Below, piece after piece: positions 8,316-17,389 of a DNA stretch of 64,000 nucleotides. Below the pieces are notes generated by a model. It searched no databases. It saw only the letters and a program-made list of their open reading frames with translations, and was not told the origin of the DNA. The stretch is taken from positions 79,511 to 143,510 of the forward strand of contig PBKW01000012.1 of the NCBI GenBank assembly GCA_002721615.1. Direction: 5' to 3'. The DNA is from Chloroflexota bacterium (GTDB lineage: Bacteria > Chloroflexota > Dehalococcoidia > Lucifugimonadales > Lucifugimonadaceae). Made by a program: the position numbers and the translations under genes. Numbering within the stretch: position 1 is the stretch's first letter; the number at the start of each line of letters is the position of its first letter.

Positions 8316-8792
8316 CTATAATTTATTATACTTTGAATCAAGCCAAATTAATGGATCACCTAAAGAAAAATTAAAATTATTAATAGTTGCTAAAAATAAT
8401 GTGTGATCATAAATTTTGATTTCCTTAAAAAGATTACATTCAAATTGTGCAATTGATTTAGAAATCACAAATTCTCCTCCAGGCATTTTCTTATAATCAA
8501 AAACATTTTCTTCTAAAATATTATCTTTACTAAAATATTCAGCTATTTTTTTTTGATTAGAGTTTAAAATACTTATACCAAATGATTTTCTTTGTTTTAT
8601 AAAATCATGAGTGTTTCTTTCTGTACTTATAGACACTAAAACAATAGGAGGGTTTAAAGATACTGAAAGAATCCCATTAGCAGTCATTCCATGAATATTT
8701 TTATCACTTAATCTAGTAGTAATAATACTAACTCCTGTAGTAAATCTTCCCCAGCATTCTCTTAAAGCTAACTGATCATCCAAATTTTTCAT
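8316..8792 (-). CDS. Flavin reductase-like domain protein (FMN-binding)
   Basis: The 158-residue protein belongs to the flavin reductase-like family (split barrel, FMN-binding). It begins with the usual helix and strand (RECWGRFTTGVSIITTR), then HGMTANGILSVSLNPPIVLVS, the flavin-binding segment, and FGISILN followed by a Gly-rich loop. Members reduce FMN/FAD with NAD(P)H for a partner monooxygenase, or bind FMN as oxidoreductases in their own right. No monooxygenase partner is adjacent. It lies 42 bases downstream of gyrA on the same strand and may be read with it. The substrate cannot be told. Confidence 0.85.
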   Translation of the reverse strand: MKNLDDQLALRECWGRFTTGVSIITTRLSDKNIHGMTANGILSVSLNPPIVLVSISTERNTHDFIKQRKSFGISILNSNQKKIAEYFSKDNILEENVFDYKKMPGGEFVISKSIAQFECNLFKEIKIYDHTLFLATINNFNFSLGDPLIWLDSKYNKL

Positions 8793-8834
8793 TTTTGTAA
8801 TATAATAGAAGTTAATATTAATTGAAATGAATTA

Positions 8835-11321
8835 TTACTTTTTAGTCTGTTCAACTTTCAATGAAGACACAGCCCTAATAGAAGCAATTTTATCTTTAGG
8901 GTTTAATTTCATTAATGTTGAACCTTGAGTAACTCTTCCATATCTACTAATTTCACCCAAAGGTATTTCTTGTACTACAGCTTTCTCAGTTAATAAATAG
9001 ACATCACTTTCCTGTCCTACAACCTGTGCACTAGCAACTTTTCCATTCTTAGGAGTTATACGCAATGTCAAGTTTCCCTTACCTCCTCTACGTTGACGAG
9101 TGTAGTAACGCATATCTGATAATTTTCCAAAACCTTTTTGACTAGCAATTAATAAAGAATCTTCATTTCTTGCCAAATCCATTACTACAACCCTATCACC
9201 TTTTTTTAAGTTAATTCCTCTTACTCCACCTGCGTTTCTTAATCTTGATTTTATTTCTTCTAATGGAAACCTTATAGCTTGACCCATTTCAGTAACCATA
9301 ATTACATCTGGAAATATAGAGTCTTCAGAAGAATGATCTGGAATAGCTAATCTTACTGAAACTAATTCATCATCATTTTTAAGTTTAAAAGCATTCAATC
9401 CCGATTTTCTCAAATTTTTTAATTGAGACACTTCCATTCTTTTAATTAACCCAGTTCTTGTAGCTAATACTATATATGATTTTACTCTTTGATCTAGTTT
9501 AGGCACGGCTAAAATTGCGTTTACTTTCTCTCTTGGTTCTAAACTAATAATATTTGATACGGGAGCTCCTCTTGAATTCCTTGACTGATTAGCAGGCAAA
9601 TCAAAAACTCTTGTAGAAAAAACACGCCCTCTATCGGTAAAGAAAAGAAGAGAATCATGTGTATCACAAACCTGTAGATAAGGAGTTACATCTTCTTCTT
9701 GAGTCATTCTTTGTCCTTTAACACCTTTTCCTCCTCTATGTTGCCTTCTAAAAGAACCCGTACTCACTCTTTTAAGATATCCATTAAGACTTAAAGTAAC
9801 TACCATTTCTTCATGAGGTTCAACATCTTCCCTATTCCATTGCCCTAACTCTTGTTTATGTATCTTTGTTTTTCTTTTATCTCCATATTTTTCTTTGAGT
9901 TCTAGTGTTTCCTTTTTAATTTCTTCTAATATTTTATCGGGGTTACTTAGCAAAGATTCCAATTCAGAAATAGTTTTCAATAAATCATTATATTCATTAT
10001 CTAATTTTTCTCTTTCCAGACCAGTTAATCTTCTTAATTGCATATCAACTATAGATTGGGCTTGAACATCAGATAAATCGAAAGTCTGAATCAAATTGTT
10101 TCGAGCTTCCTCAACAGTTTTAGAGGCTCTAACGATTTCAATGACTTTATCAATATTATCTAAAGCAATCTTCAAACCTTCTAAAATATGAATTCTATTT
10201 TGAGCTTTATTTAATTCATATTTAGATCTATTAGTGATAATTTCAACTCGAAAATCTATAAAATGTTTAAGCACTTGCTTCAAAGTTAAAACTCTAGGAG
10301 TGCCATCAACTAATGCCAACATATTTATCGAAAAAGATGATCTTAAGGGAGTGTTTTTATATAAATTATTTAAAACAACAGCTGGAGTAATACCCCTTCT
10401 TAATTCGACAACAACACGAGTACCTTTTCTATCAGATTCATCTCTAACTTCAGAAATTCCTTCTATCTTTTTATTTTTAATTAATTCTGCAATTCTAATT
10501 ACTAAGTTAGCCTTGTTAACTTGATAAGGTATTTGATCAAAAATAATGCTTTGTTTTTCATTTTTACCTTCTTCAATTTTATGATTAGCTTGCATCATTA
10601 CTCTACCTTTTCCAGTAGCATAGGCAGATTTAACCCCTTCTAACCCCCAAATATGAGCACCTGTAGGAAAATCAGGGGCTTTAATAAATTCCATAAGATC
10701 TTCAACTGTAGAATCAGGATTTTCAATCAATGATATTATTCCATCACATACCTCTGAAAGATTGTGGGGAGCCATATTAGTTGCCATTCCTACAGCAATT
10801 CCTGATGCACCATTGACTAAAAGAGTTGGAAGAATAGTAGGTAGAGTTGTAGGTTCTTGTAAAGAAGCATCAAAATTATCTACCCAGTCTACTGTATCTT
10901 TATCAATGTCAGCTAATATCATGTCAGCTATAGGCGCTAACTTTGACTCTGTATACCTCATTGCAGCAGGAGGATCACCATCCACAGAACCAAAATTCCC
11001 CTGCCCATCTACTATGGTATATCTCATATTAAATGGTTGTGCCATTCTAACCATCGCATCATAAACTGCTCCATCTCCATGAGGATGATATTTTCCTAAA
11101 ACATCACCAACAACTCTAGCACTTTTTTTATATGAAGAATTAGATCTCATACCTGAATCATACATAGAATAAAGTATTCTTCTATGGACAGGTTTCATCC
11201 CATCTCGAACATCTGGAAGAGCTCTTGCAACAATTACACTCATTGCATAATCCAGATAAGAAGTTTTCATCTCATCTTCAATTCCAATTAAATTAAATTT
11301 CTCTGAATTTTCAGTAACCAT
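8835..11321 (-). CDS. gyrA: DNA gyrase subunit A
   Basis: GyrA is the breaking-rejoining subunit of gyrase. The N-terminal domain has the active-site Tyr123 in AAMRYTE and the quinolone region [11 protein letters not shown]. Residue 84, equivalent to E. coli Ser83, is Gly, while Asp88 (E. coli Asp87) is kept. The C-terminal beta-pinwheel carries a first GyrA-box variant QHRGGKG and a second QRRGGKG near the C-terminus. The GyrA box supports gyrase over topoisomerase IV. Length (828 residues) is normal. No gyrB is in the window. A hydrophobic gene cluster (htpX-pspAB and partner) lies upstream on the same strand, 69 bases away. Confidence 0.95.
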   Translation of the reverse strand: MVTENSEKFNLIGIEDEMKTSYLDYAMSVIVARALPDVRDGMKPVHRRILYSMYDSGMRSNSSYKKSARVVGDVLGKYHPHGDGAVYDAMVRMAQPFNMRYTIVDGQGNFGSVDGDPPAAMRYTESKLAPIADMILADIDKDTVDWVDNFDASLQEPTTLPTILPTLLVNGASGIAVGMATNMAPHNLSEVCDGIISLIENPDSTVEDLMEFIKAPDFPTGAHIWGLEGVKSAYATGKGRVMMQANHKIEEGKNEKQSIIFDQIPYQVNKANLVIRIAELIKNKKIEGISEVRDESDRKGTRVVVELRRGITPAVVLNNLYKNTPLRSSFSINMLALVDGTPRVLTLKQVLKHFIDFRVEIITNRSKYELNKAQNRIHILEGLKIALDNIDKVIEIVRASKTVEEARNNLIQTFDLSDVQAQSIVDMQLRRLTGLEREKLDNEYNDLLKTISELESLLSNPDKILEEIKKETLELKEKYGDKRKTKIHKQELGQWNREDVEPHEEMVVTLSLNGYLKRVSTGSFRRQHRGGKGVKGQRMTQEEDVTPYLQVCDTHDSLLFFTDRGRVFSTRVFDLPANQSRNSRGAPVSNIISLEPREKVNAILAVPKLDQRVKSYIVLATRTGLIKRMEVSQLKNLRKSGLNAFKLKNDDELVSVRLAIPDHSSEDSIFPDVIMVTEMGQAIRFPLEEIKSRLRNAGGVRGINLKKGDRVVVMDLARNEDSLLIASQKGFGKLSDMRYYTRQRRGGKGNLTLRITPKNGKVASAQVVGQESDVYLLTEKAVVQEIPLGEISRYGRVTQGSTLMKLNPKDKIASIRAVSSLKVEQTKK

Positions 11322-11390
11322 AATTTTTCTTAAATATATCTATTTTCACTTTATAATTCCCCCATACTTATCACAATAAAAACATAGATA

Positions 11391-11960
11391 TCAATCAACA
11401 ATATATTTAACTATATTTTCAAAACCTTTAGGTAATTTATTTTCCCCGAATAGAGGCCATAAAATCCCTAAAATTTCTTCTTCTCCTTTTACTTCTATAG
11501 CCTCAATGAACCCCTTTTCATGATTCATAGCAGAAATCATTAGATTATCTGCTTTAGAATTAATCTTTAAATTATTTAATCTAGAAGAAGAAACTTTTAC
11601 GTTTCCAGATCCCCCAATAATACTGGCTAATTTGGTTCCAAGACCAATAAATATTTCATTACTTGTACAAACTTTATTAAAATATTTTTCTCCTCCAAAA
11701 ATTTCATTAATTAAAAACATTCCGTGGTCAACACCTATAATTTTCAATTTCAGTTTTCTAGCTTTATTAAATACTTCTTGAAAAGTCATTTTTCTTTCTT
11801 GGCTCAAATCACTTTTTCCAATAACAAGTAAAGAATTTTCAGACCCTAAAATAGTGCTTTGATTATTTACAGATTTCCACTTCCCCACACCTAAATTAAT
11901 ATTCAAAGATTCATTATAATCTATCTTTTCATTGGGATCTGTAAAAAAAACTAAAACCAT
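11391..11960 (-). CDS. Class I glutamine-amidotransferase-like pseudoenzyme beside pspAB-htpX
   Basis: I could not name this 189-residue protein at first sight, but it follows the peptidase C26 / gamma-Glu-GABA hydrolase fold. NSLLVIG (42-48) matches the LLLTGG strand. IIGVDHGMFLINEIFGG (74-90) matches GICRGMQLLNVALGG. MISAMNHEKGFIEAIE followed by ILGILWPLFGE matches the DG-x-IEAIE and GVQWHPE end. The nucleophile Cys is Asp78, the HHQ segment is SSRLNN, and the HPE acid/base pair is gone, so it should not be an amidase. I use the ATG at 11960, 14 bases after the pspAB stop. The longer frame from 12005 adds a hydrophobic stretch overlapping pspAB. Function unknown; the context suggests envelope stress. 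Confidence 0.65.
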   Translation of the reverse strand: MVLVFFTDPNEKIDYNESLNINLGVGKWKSVNNQSTILGSENSLLVIGKSDLSQERKMTFQEVFNKARKLKLKIIGVDHGMFLINEIFGGEKYFNKVCTSNEIFIGLGTKLASIIGGSGNVKVSSSRLNNLKINSKADNLMISAMNHEKGFIEAIEVKGEEEILGILWPLFGENKLPKGFENIVKYIVD

Positions 11961-11974
11961 AAATAACTCAAAAA

Positions 11975-12547
11975 TTAAAATGGTATAGATGAAATACCAT
12001 ACCATTTGTTAAAGTCAGAAAGCATATCTAAGCCATTGGATCTTAAGATATCATGCATATCCAATTCTAAAGAACTTAATCTTTCTTCTCCAGAAGGAAC
12101 AAATGGATAATATCCTAAAACATCTGAGTTGAAAATTAGATAACAACTTTCAACTTTTCCATAAACATCAATTACTTTACTTTGAGTTAAATCTAGTTTG
12201 AAAACTGACCCAATTATATTATCGGATTTTACAATATTAGAGACAGCATTTATAACAGTGTAAGTAGTAGAAATTAGCTCTGTAAAATCCTCATCTCTAA
12301 TTAAAACCCAATATGTCCCTTGATCATCTTTTGAAATTCTAGTTACAGTTTTAGATTCTGGACGTCCATCTTTTACAATTTTATCTACATTAGCAGTTAA
12401 ATCTTGGAAAAAAACATGATCAGATGGAGAGAGTAAAACACCAGATTCTGTATATAATTTAATTGATTTTCTTTCTAAATAATTAGTTGATTGCAATATA
12501 GAAGACATAGCTTCCCAATGTGATTTTTTCTTTCTAAGAAAAAACAT
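11975..12547 (-). CDS. pspAB: PspA-associated protein PspAB
   Basis: The 190-residue protein resembles the PspAB family, which is encoded beside htpX and PspA-type genes in Actinobacteria, Chloroflexi and archaea. Recognisable parts are the short charged start (FFLRKKKSHW), DDQGTYWVLIRDEDF in the middle (GY-x-W in relatives), CYLIFNSDVLGYYPFVP, and the ending LSDFNKWYGISSIP that matches the family's closing W-x-P-x-W/G-x-P pattern. There is no signal peptide or membrane segment. Its ATG overlaps the htpX stop by one base, so translation is coupled to that protease. Its biochemical role is unknown. A part in the phage-shock-like envelope response is the accepted guess. No pspA is in the window. 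Confidence 0.7.
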   Translation of the reverse strand: MFFLRKKKSHWEAMSSILQSTNYLERKSIKLYTESGVLLSPSDHVFFQDLTANVDKIVKDGRPESKTVTRISKDDQGTYWVLIRDEDFTELISTTYTVINAVSNIVKSDNIIGSVFKLDLTQSKVIDVYGKVESCYLIFNSDVLGYYPFVPSGEERLSSLELDMHDILRSNGLDMLSDFNKWYGISSIPF

Positions 12548-13476
12548 TAAGAATCACTAAAAATGTTATTCATTTCTTGTCTCATTTTTCTCAATTTTCT
12601 TACCCTATCTTGAACAGGAGGATGAGTAGATAGCAACTTAGCTACATCGTCTCCGGACAGAGCAGGAATAATCATGAAGGCGCTTGCAGTTTTAACCGTT
12701 CTTAAATCTTGAGTAGGAATCTTAGAAATTGTGCCACTAATTTTTTCTAAAGCAGAAGCTAGTTCATCAGGTTTTCCAGATAAAAATGACCCTGTTCTAT
12801 CTGCACCATATTCTCTATATCTAGTAAGAGCCAAAACTAAAAGTTGCCCTATAAAATATACAAGCATAGTAATAAAATATATTACAATAATATAACCACC
12901 ATTTTGACGCCTATTTCCTCCATACATTCCACCAAAAAGCATATTCCAAAAAAACATTTGCATAAGAAAACTAGTAAACGTTACAAAGAAATTAGCTATA
13001 GCTAGAACCTTCATGTCTCCATTTATAACATGCCCTAATTCATGAGCTAAAACTGCTTCTAGTTCAGAGGAAGATAACCTTTCTCTAATACCAGTAGTCA
13101 CAGCAACCAAAGAATTCTTTGGATTTCTTCCAGTTGCAAAAGCATTCGGAACACTAGATTCCATAACAGCAATTTTAGGAGAAGGAATATTAGCTCTCTT
13201 AGCTAATCTTTCAACAATTTCAAATAATTGAGGATCTTGCTCTCTAGAAATCACCTTTGCTTTTGTAGACCATAAAATCATTTTGTCAGACATATAATAC
13301 TGAAAAATACCCATACCCAAAACTATTACTACTATAAAAGAAATCTGTACTCCAAAAGCATTCAAAATTAAACCAAAAAATGCATATAAAAGTCCCAATA
13401 AAAACCAAGTAAAATACATCCTTGAAACAAGACCTTTATCTCTCGACACTTTAAATGTGTTATTTTTTTCAACCAT
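12547..13476 (-). CDS. htpX: Membrane metalloprotease HtpX (M48B)
   Basis: HtpX degrades damaged membrane proteins at the cytoplasmic membrane. The zinc motif HELGH is at residues 145-149 (VLAHELGHVINGD), with the third ligand in RYREYGADR. Two hydrophobic segments lie at the N-terminus (about 21-58) and two after the HELGH motif. The protein also has the NAFATGRNPKNS substrate-groove strand. Length is 309 residues, normal for the family. The ribosome binding site AAGGTGA precedes ATG. It is followed with one-base overlap by pspAB, and the inositol-monophosphatase-like gene runs divergently from a 65-base gap. Confidence 0.95.
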   Translation of the reverse strand: MVEKNNTFKVSRDKGLVSRMYFTWFLLGLLYAFFGLILNAFGVQISFIVVIVLGMGIFQYYMSDKMILWSTKAKVISREQDPQLFEIVERLAKRANIPSPKIAVMESSVPNAFATGRNPKNSLVAVTTGIRERLSSSELEAVLAHELGHVINGDMKVLAIANFFVTFTSFLMQMFFWNMLFGGMYGGNRRQNGGYIIVIYFITMLVYFIGQLLVLALTRYREYGADRTGSFLSGKPDELASALEKISGTISKIPTQDLRTVKTASAFMIIPALSGDDVAKLLSTHPPVQDRVRKLRKMRQEMNNIFSDS

Positions 13477-13541
13477 TTAATTCACCTTAAAAGATTTATG
13501 TTAATATTATTCTATATTGGTAACTCATTATTATCCACTAA

Positions 13542-14441
13542 ATGGAACCTCAATTGATTCAAAAAATTGATAAAAATTTCACGAATAAATTAGCATCAAT
13601 TGCAGAAAAAGCTGCATTAAAATCTGGAGAATTTGCTCTAGAAAATATTGATTCTGATATAAAAATATTTTCTAAAGAAGGGAAAAAGAATAATCTAGTC
13701 ACAGAAATAGATCGAAGGAATCAAAAATTTATAATTTCAATGATTAAAGACCATTTCCCAGACCATACAATCATTGGAGAAGAAGATAAAAAAAACATCA
13801 AGCCTAAACTTCATGAAATAGCATGGGTTATTGACCCTATAGATGGAACTACAAACTTTGTTAACAAATTTCCAATATTTTCTGTATCTATTGGTGTTCT
13901 TTTCCAAGGAATACCCATAGCAGGAGCTATATGGACACCATGGATGAATGAAAAAAGCCTCCTTTTAAAAGCATCTTTAGGTAATGGGGCAAGTATAAAC
14001 AATAAGAAAAACAAAATTCAAGATATCAATCCCTCAAAACTTTCTGAAGGTGGCATCGCTACATTGCCTTCAAAAATTGAAACCTATTTTAAGGTTAACA
14101 AAAATAAAAAAGAATTCATTGGTGAAAAAAGAGTTTTAGGTAGTTGTGCTTTTGAGATGATGTTAATAGCCAAAGGAATTTCTACTTACGGTATCCTCGG
14201 CCCTGCTTCAAGTTGGGATTTTGCTGCTGGAGTAATTATTATTAAAGAATCAGGAGGAGAAGTATTATCTATAAATAGTAAAAATGAATGGGAAAAATTC
14301 AAAGGTTTTCACGATAATTATCAAATCAATAATGAAACTATAGAAAATATTAGAAATTGGAAAGGAATAATGGCTGGAGGTTCAAAAAAAATTGTTAATT
14401 ACACTACTAAGAATTTAATTCCTAAAAAATCATCAAAGTAA
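13542..14441 (+). CDS. Inositol monophosphatase family protein
   Basis: This 299-residue protein is a lithium-sensitive-type sugar phosphatase of the IMPase fold. Metal ligands are visible as the acidic pair near residues 80-81 (IIGEED), DPIDGTTNF with Asp98 and Asp101, and the C-terminal WDFAAG Asp. Such enzymes hydrolyse inositol-1-phosphate, histidinol phosphate (HisN type), 3'-phosphoadenosine phosphate or fructose bisphosphate, and sequence alone does not decide. It stands alone on the plus strand. Its end overlaps the convergent SCO1664-family gene by 9 bases. It is a second candidate for the missing histidinol-phosphatase besides the HAD protein of the his operon. Confidence 0.85.
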   Translation: MEPQLIQKIDKNFTNKLASIAEKAALKSGEFALENIDSDIKIFSKEGKKNNLVTEIDRRNQKFIISMIKDHFPDHTIIGEEDKKNIKPKLHEIAWVIDPIDGTTNFVNKFPIFSVSIGVLFQGIPIAGAIWTPWMNEKSLLLKASLGNGASINNKKNKIQDINPSKLSEGGIATLPSKIETYFKVNKNKKEFIGEKRVLGSCAFEMMLIAKGISTYGILGPASSWDFAAGVIIIKESGGEVLSINSKNEWEKFKGFHDNYQINNETIENIRNWKGIMAGGSKKIVNYTTKNLIPKKSSK

Positions 14442-15179
14442 GGGCCAAGGAACATTCAAGTTAACATCTAGGTAAGGATACCTATCTAGTTCAATTAAAA
14501 AATCTAATCTTTCAATAAAAAAATCAAAAGAATTTTGAGACAACCAATTCACTAAAAGATCTCTAAGTTTAATTTCATTATTCAGGTTATCTTTTAATTT
14601 CATTAAATCATTTTTAAGTTGATCAGAAATTTTCATTCCACTAAATTCAAACATTACTGTCCTTAATCTACTATTCTCATTAAAAGTCAAACCGTGATCT
14701 AAAGACCAAATTTTATTTTTTGAATCTTTAATACATGAACTAGCTTTTCTATCAGAATTATTAACTAACAAATCAAATAAAGCGAAACATTCAAAATTTT
14801 TTAAACATGAATCCCTCAAAGTAAAATAATTTTTATTTGAATCATGATCAATAAATTTTTGCAATGTACCAATTCCTAATGGACCATTCCGAATAGTTGT
14901 ACTTGGAATATTTGGCCATCCCAAAATTCTACTTATAACAAAGGAAGACATTTCACGTTTGTAAAGACTTTCTGAAGGAAAATCAAAAAGGGGCTTTTCA
15001 CCGATCATTGGTTTATATACACATAGTAATGAATCGTTAAAATTGGGGCAAGAAAGCTCTAATAAGAAGACTTGGTTGCTACCATCTAGTACTGATCTAA
15101 TATTTCCTGTTTTCCAATTATCTAATTTTTCCAAATATTCAGAAAATATTCTTTCATTTTCATATAAATATTTTATCAT
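14433..15179 (-). CDS. SCO1664 family protein (PI3/4-kinase-like fold)
   Basis: The 248-residue protein fits the SCO1664 family, known from Actinobacteria and Chloroflexi and distantly related to phosphatidylinositol 3/4-kinases. The family marks are visible: VYKP in the ATP-binding strand, PLFDFP, a RE-x-A/S-x-V helix, a GP-x-G-x-G/x-LQKF strand, then the catalytic-type segment FALFDLLVNNSDRK and the metal-type LDHGLTF. So an intact kinase-like core is likely, but the substrate is unknown. It follows the DUF3090 gene by 17 bases, the same pairing found in actinobacteria. The start is the ATG at 15179. Confidence 0.75.
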   Translation of the reverse strand: MIKYLYENERIFSEYLEKLDNWKTGNIRSVLDGSNQVFLLELSCPNFNDSLLCVYKPMIGEKPLFDFPSESLYKREMSSFVISRILGWPNIPSTTIRNGPLGIGTLQKFIDHDSNKNYFTLRDSCLKNFECFALFDLLVNNSDRKASSCIKDSKNKIWSLDHGLTFNENSRLRTVMFEFSGMKISDQLKNDLMKLKDNLNNEIKLRDLLVNWLSQNSFDFFIERLDFLIELDRYPYLDVNLNVPWPLL

Positions 15180-15196
15180 TTAAATAATGAGATATA

Positions 15197-15718
15197 TCAA
15201 TTCAAGTTTATATGACCATTCTTCTTGAAACATGGGCTTCCATCACAAGTTCCATCTAAGTTTTTTGGCAAATGACATAAGGGGCACTTCTTTCTTCCAG
15301 ATTCACATACTTTAATAATCTTATCACCTAAATTTTCCGCTTGAAGTTTATCCAAATAAATATATATTTTAATTAAAATATTTTCTTCATTTATTTCTTC
15401 AGATAAAAAAATTAATTTACATGTCTTAGAGTCTGAGTCTAAAGAAAAATCAGTTCCCTTAACCTCTAGATTAAATACCCCGAAATTTTCAATAAAATTG
15501 TCTTCTATCTTATCTTGAGTTTCCTCAGGGCTTTTTAATAACAAATACAATGAAACAAGTTGCTCTTTTTCCAACCAAATCTTTATTTTAGATTCATTTC
15601 TAGTTTCTTCTTGAACTTTGTTGAAATTAGTAAGACTTAAAAAAAATGTTCTATTACCAGGAGAACCTATTGAAACACATTCAATATTTTCTATATTTCT
15701 CACATAATAATTATTCAT
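15197..15718 (-). CDS. DUF3090 family protein
   Basis: The 173-residue protein belongs to DUF3090. The diagnostic end is present: GRKKCPLCHLPKNLDGTC, a Cys-rich motif in which relatives have GRP-x-C-P-x-C-x-x-P and a final Cys. The central part (LEKEQLVSLYLLL) matches the KEQV-x-ALA-x-L helix of the family. The Cys residues may bind a metal. Function is unknown. It is consistently encoded next to the SCO1664-family kinase-like gene, and here too it is directly upstream of it. The 97-base gap to the divergent cimA holds the promoters of both. Confidence 0.75.
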   Translation of the reverse strand: MNNYYVRNIENIECVSIGSPGNRTFFLSLTNFNKVQEETRNESKIKIWLEKEQLVSLYLLLKSPEETQDKIEDNFIENFGVFNLEVKGTDFSLDSDSKTCKLIFLSEEINEENILIKIYIYLDKLQAENLGDKIIKVCESGRKKCPLCHLPKNLDGTCDGSPCFKKNGHINLN

Positions 15719-15815
15719 AATCTATTTTTATATCATTCTTTCTAATATTTATTAAATACTTTATCTGAAAATCTAATAAACTCATGTTATAGTTACACAG
15801 TTAAAAAAAATTTTT

Positions 15816-17384
15816 ATGAAAATGAAAATGGAATTATACGATACAACACTTAGAGATGGCACACAACAAGAAGGCATATCATTATCTGTAAAAGATAAAA
15901 TTTCTATTACAGAAAAATTAGATGATATAGGAATACCTTTCATTGAAGGAGGATATGCTGGTTCAAATCCAAAAGATAATGAATATTTCAAGCTCATTAA
16001 AAACATCAATTTAAAACAAGCAAAAATTTGTGCATTTGGAAATACTAGAAAAATCAATGGAAAAGTAGATAGTGATCCAGTTATAAAAGCATTATTATCT
16101 TCTGAAACAGAAATCATTACTCTAGTAGGAAAATCTTCTGATCTTCAAGTCGAAAAAGTTTTAGAAACTTCTCTAGAAGAAAACCTTTCAATGATTTCTG
16201 ATTCTATAGAATATCTAAAAAACAGAGATAGAAAAGTTATCTTTGACGCTGAACATTTCTTCGACGGTTATATTAACAATCCTAATTACAGTATTAAAGT
16301 ACTAGAAACTGCAATAAAATTTGGTGCTGATACTGTAGTCCTATGTGATACAAATGGAGGAATGCTACCTGAAAAAGTATCTGAAATTACTAGAATAGTT
16401 TCTGAAACTATAGAATGCCAGATTGGAATTCATACTCATAATGACACTGACACTGCTGTAGCTTCTGCTATAGCAGCTTATCAATCAGGAGCAACTCATA
16501 TTCAAGGAACAATAAATGGTTATGGAGAAAGATGTGGGAATGCAAATTTAGTAAGCATTATTGCAAACTTACAATTGAAATTAGGAATAGATTGTTTGTC
16601 AAAAAATAATCTTTCTAGACTTACAGAATTATCTAATTTCGTTTCTGAAACAGTAAATAGACCTCCTTTTCCTTATTCTCCATATGTGGGAAAAAATGCT
16701 TTTACTCACAAAGGGGGATTACATGCTTCAGCTACAGAAAAGTTTATTTCCTCGTATCAACACATTGATCCGTCATTAATAGGTAACTCTACAGACGTTA
16801 CAATTTCTGAATTATCTGGAAAAAGTAATGTAAACAGAAAAATTAAAGAACTTGGATTAAATAATCAACTTGGAAATTCTGAAGCTCAAGAGATAGTAAA
16901 ATATATTAAGGATCAAGAAAATGAAGGATTCTCTTATGAAAATGCAACAGCTTCATTTGAATTAGTAGTAAAAAAATTTCTTCCAAATTACGAACCTCCT
17001 TTTGAATTAATAGACTTTGTTGTTCTTGTAGAAAACAGATCAAAATCAAATGGGAACCTTTTATGTGAAGCAACAGTAAAGGTGAAAGTAAAAAATTCTA
17101 TAGTTCATACTGCATCAGAGGGAAATGGGCCTGTAAATGCATTAAATAATGCTTTAATAAAAGCCTTAAGTCCATCTTATCCTAAAATTCATTCATTAAG
17201 GTTGACAGATTATAATGTAAGAGTAATCGATCAATCATCTGCGACAGAAGCCAGTGTACGAGTTGCTATAGAGACGGCAGATGATAAAGATGTATGGAGA
17301 ACTGTAGGTTGTTCTGCAAATATCCTTGAAGCCAGTTGGATGGCATTATCTGATTCTTTAGAATGGTATCTAATATTTAAATAA
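15816..17384 (+). CDS. cimA: (R)-citramalate synthase CimA
   Basis: CimA condenses pyruvate and acetyl-CoA to citramalate, opening the threonine-independent route to isoleucine. The 522-residue protein has the LeuA/CimA catalytic barrel: YDTTLRDGTQQEG at the start, FIEGGYAGSNPKDNEYF (the CimA-type substrate segment), HTHNDTDTA metal ligands, GYGERCGNANL, and a C-terminal LeuA-type dimerisation/feedback domain from about residue 400. The GGY-GSNPKD segment separates it from 2-isopropylmalate and homocitrate synthases. Two ATG codons 6 bases apart could start it. The isoleucine genes that would use citramalate (leuCD, leuB, ilv) follow on the other strand. Confidence 0.9.
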   Translation: MKMKMELYDTTLRDGTQQEGISLSVKDKISITEKLDDIGIPFIEGGYAGSNPKDNEYFKLIKNINLKQAKICAFGNTRKINGKVDSDPVIKALLSSETEIITLVGKSSDLQVEKVLETSLEENLSMISDSIEYLKNRDRKVIFDAEHFFDGYINNPNYSIKVLETAIKFGADTVVLCDTNGGMLPEKVSEITRIVSETIECQIGIHTHNDTDTAVASAIAAYQSGATHIQGTINGYGERCGNANLVSIIANLQLKLGIDCLSKNNLSRLTELSNFVSETVNRPPFPYSPYVGKNAFTHKGGLHASATEKFISSYQHIDPSLIGNSTDVTISELSGKSNVNRKIKELGLNNQLGNSEAQEIVKYIKDQENEGFSYENATASFELVVKKFLPNYEPPFELIDFVVLVENRSKSNGNLLCEATVKVKVKNSIVHTASEGNGPVNALNNALIKALSPSYPKIHSLRLTDYNVRVIDQSSATEASVRVAIETADDKDVWRTVGCSANILEASWMALSDSLEWYLIFK

Positions 17385-17389
17385 TTGTC

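Noticed and set aside
12003-12005. Start at 12005 of the amidotransferase-like gene with a hydrophobic N-terminus
   Set aside because: It lies inside pspAB, and the extra 15 residues are an out-of-frame reading of that gene. ATG at 11960 is after the stop.
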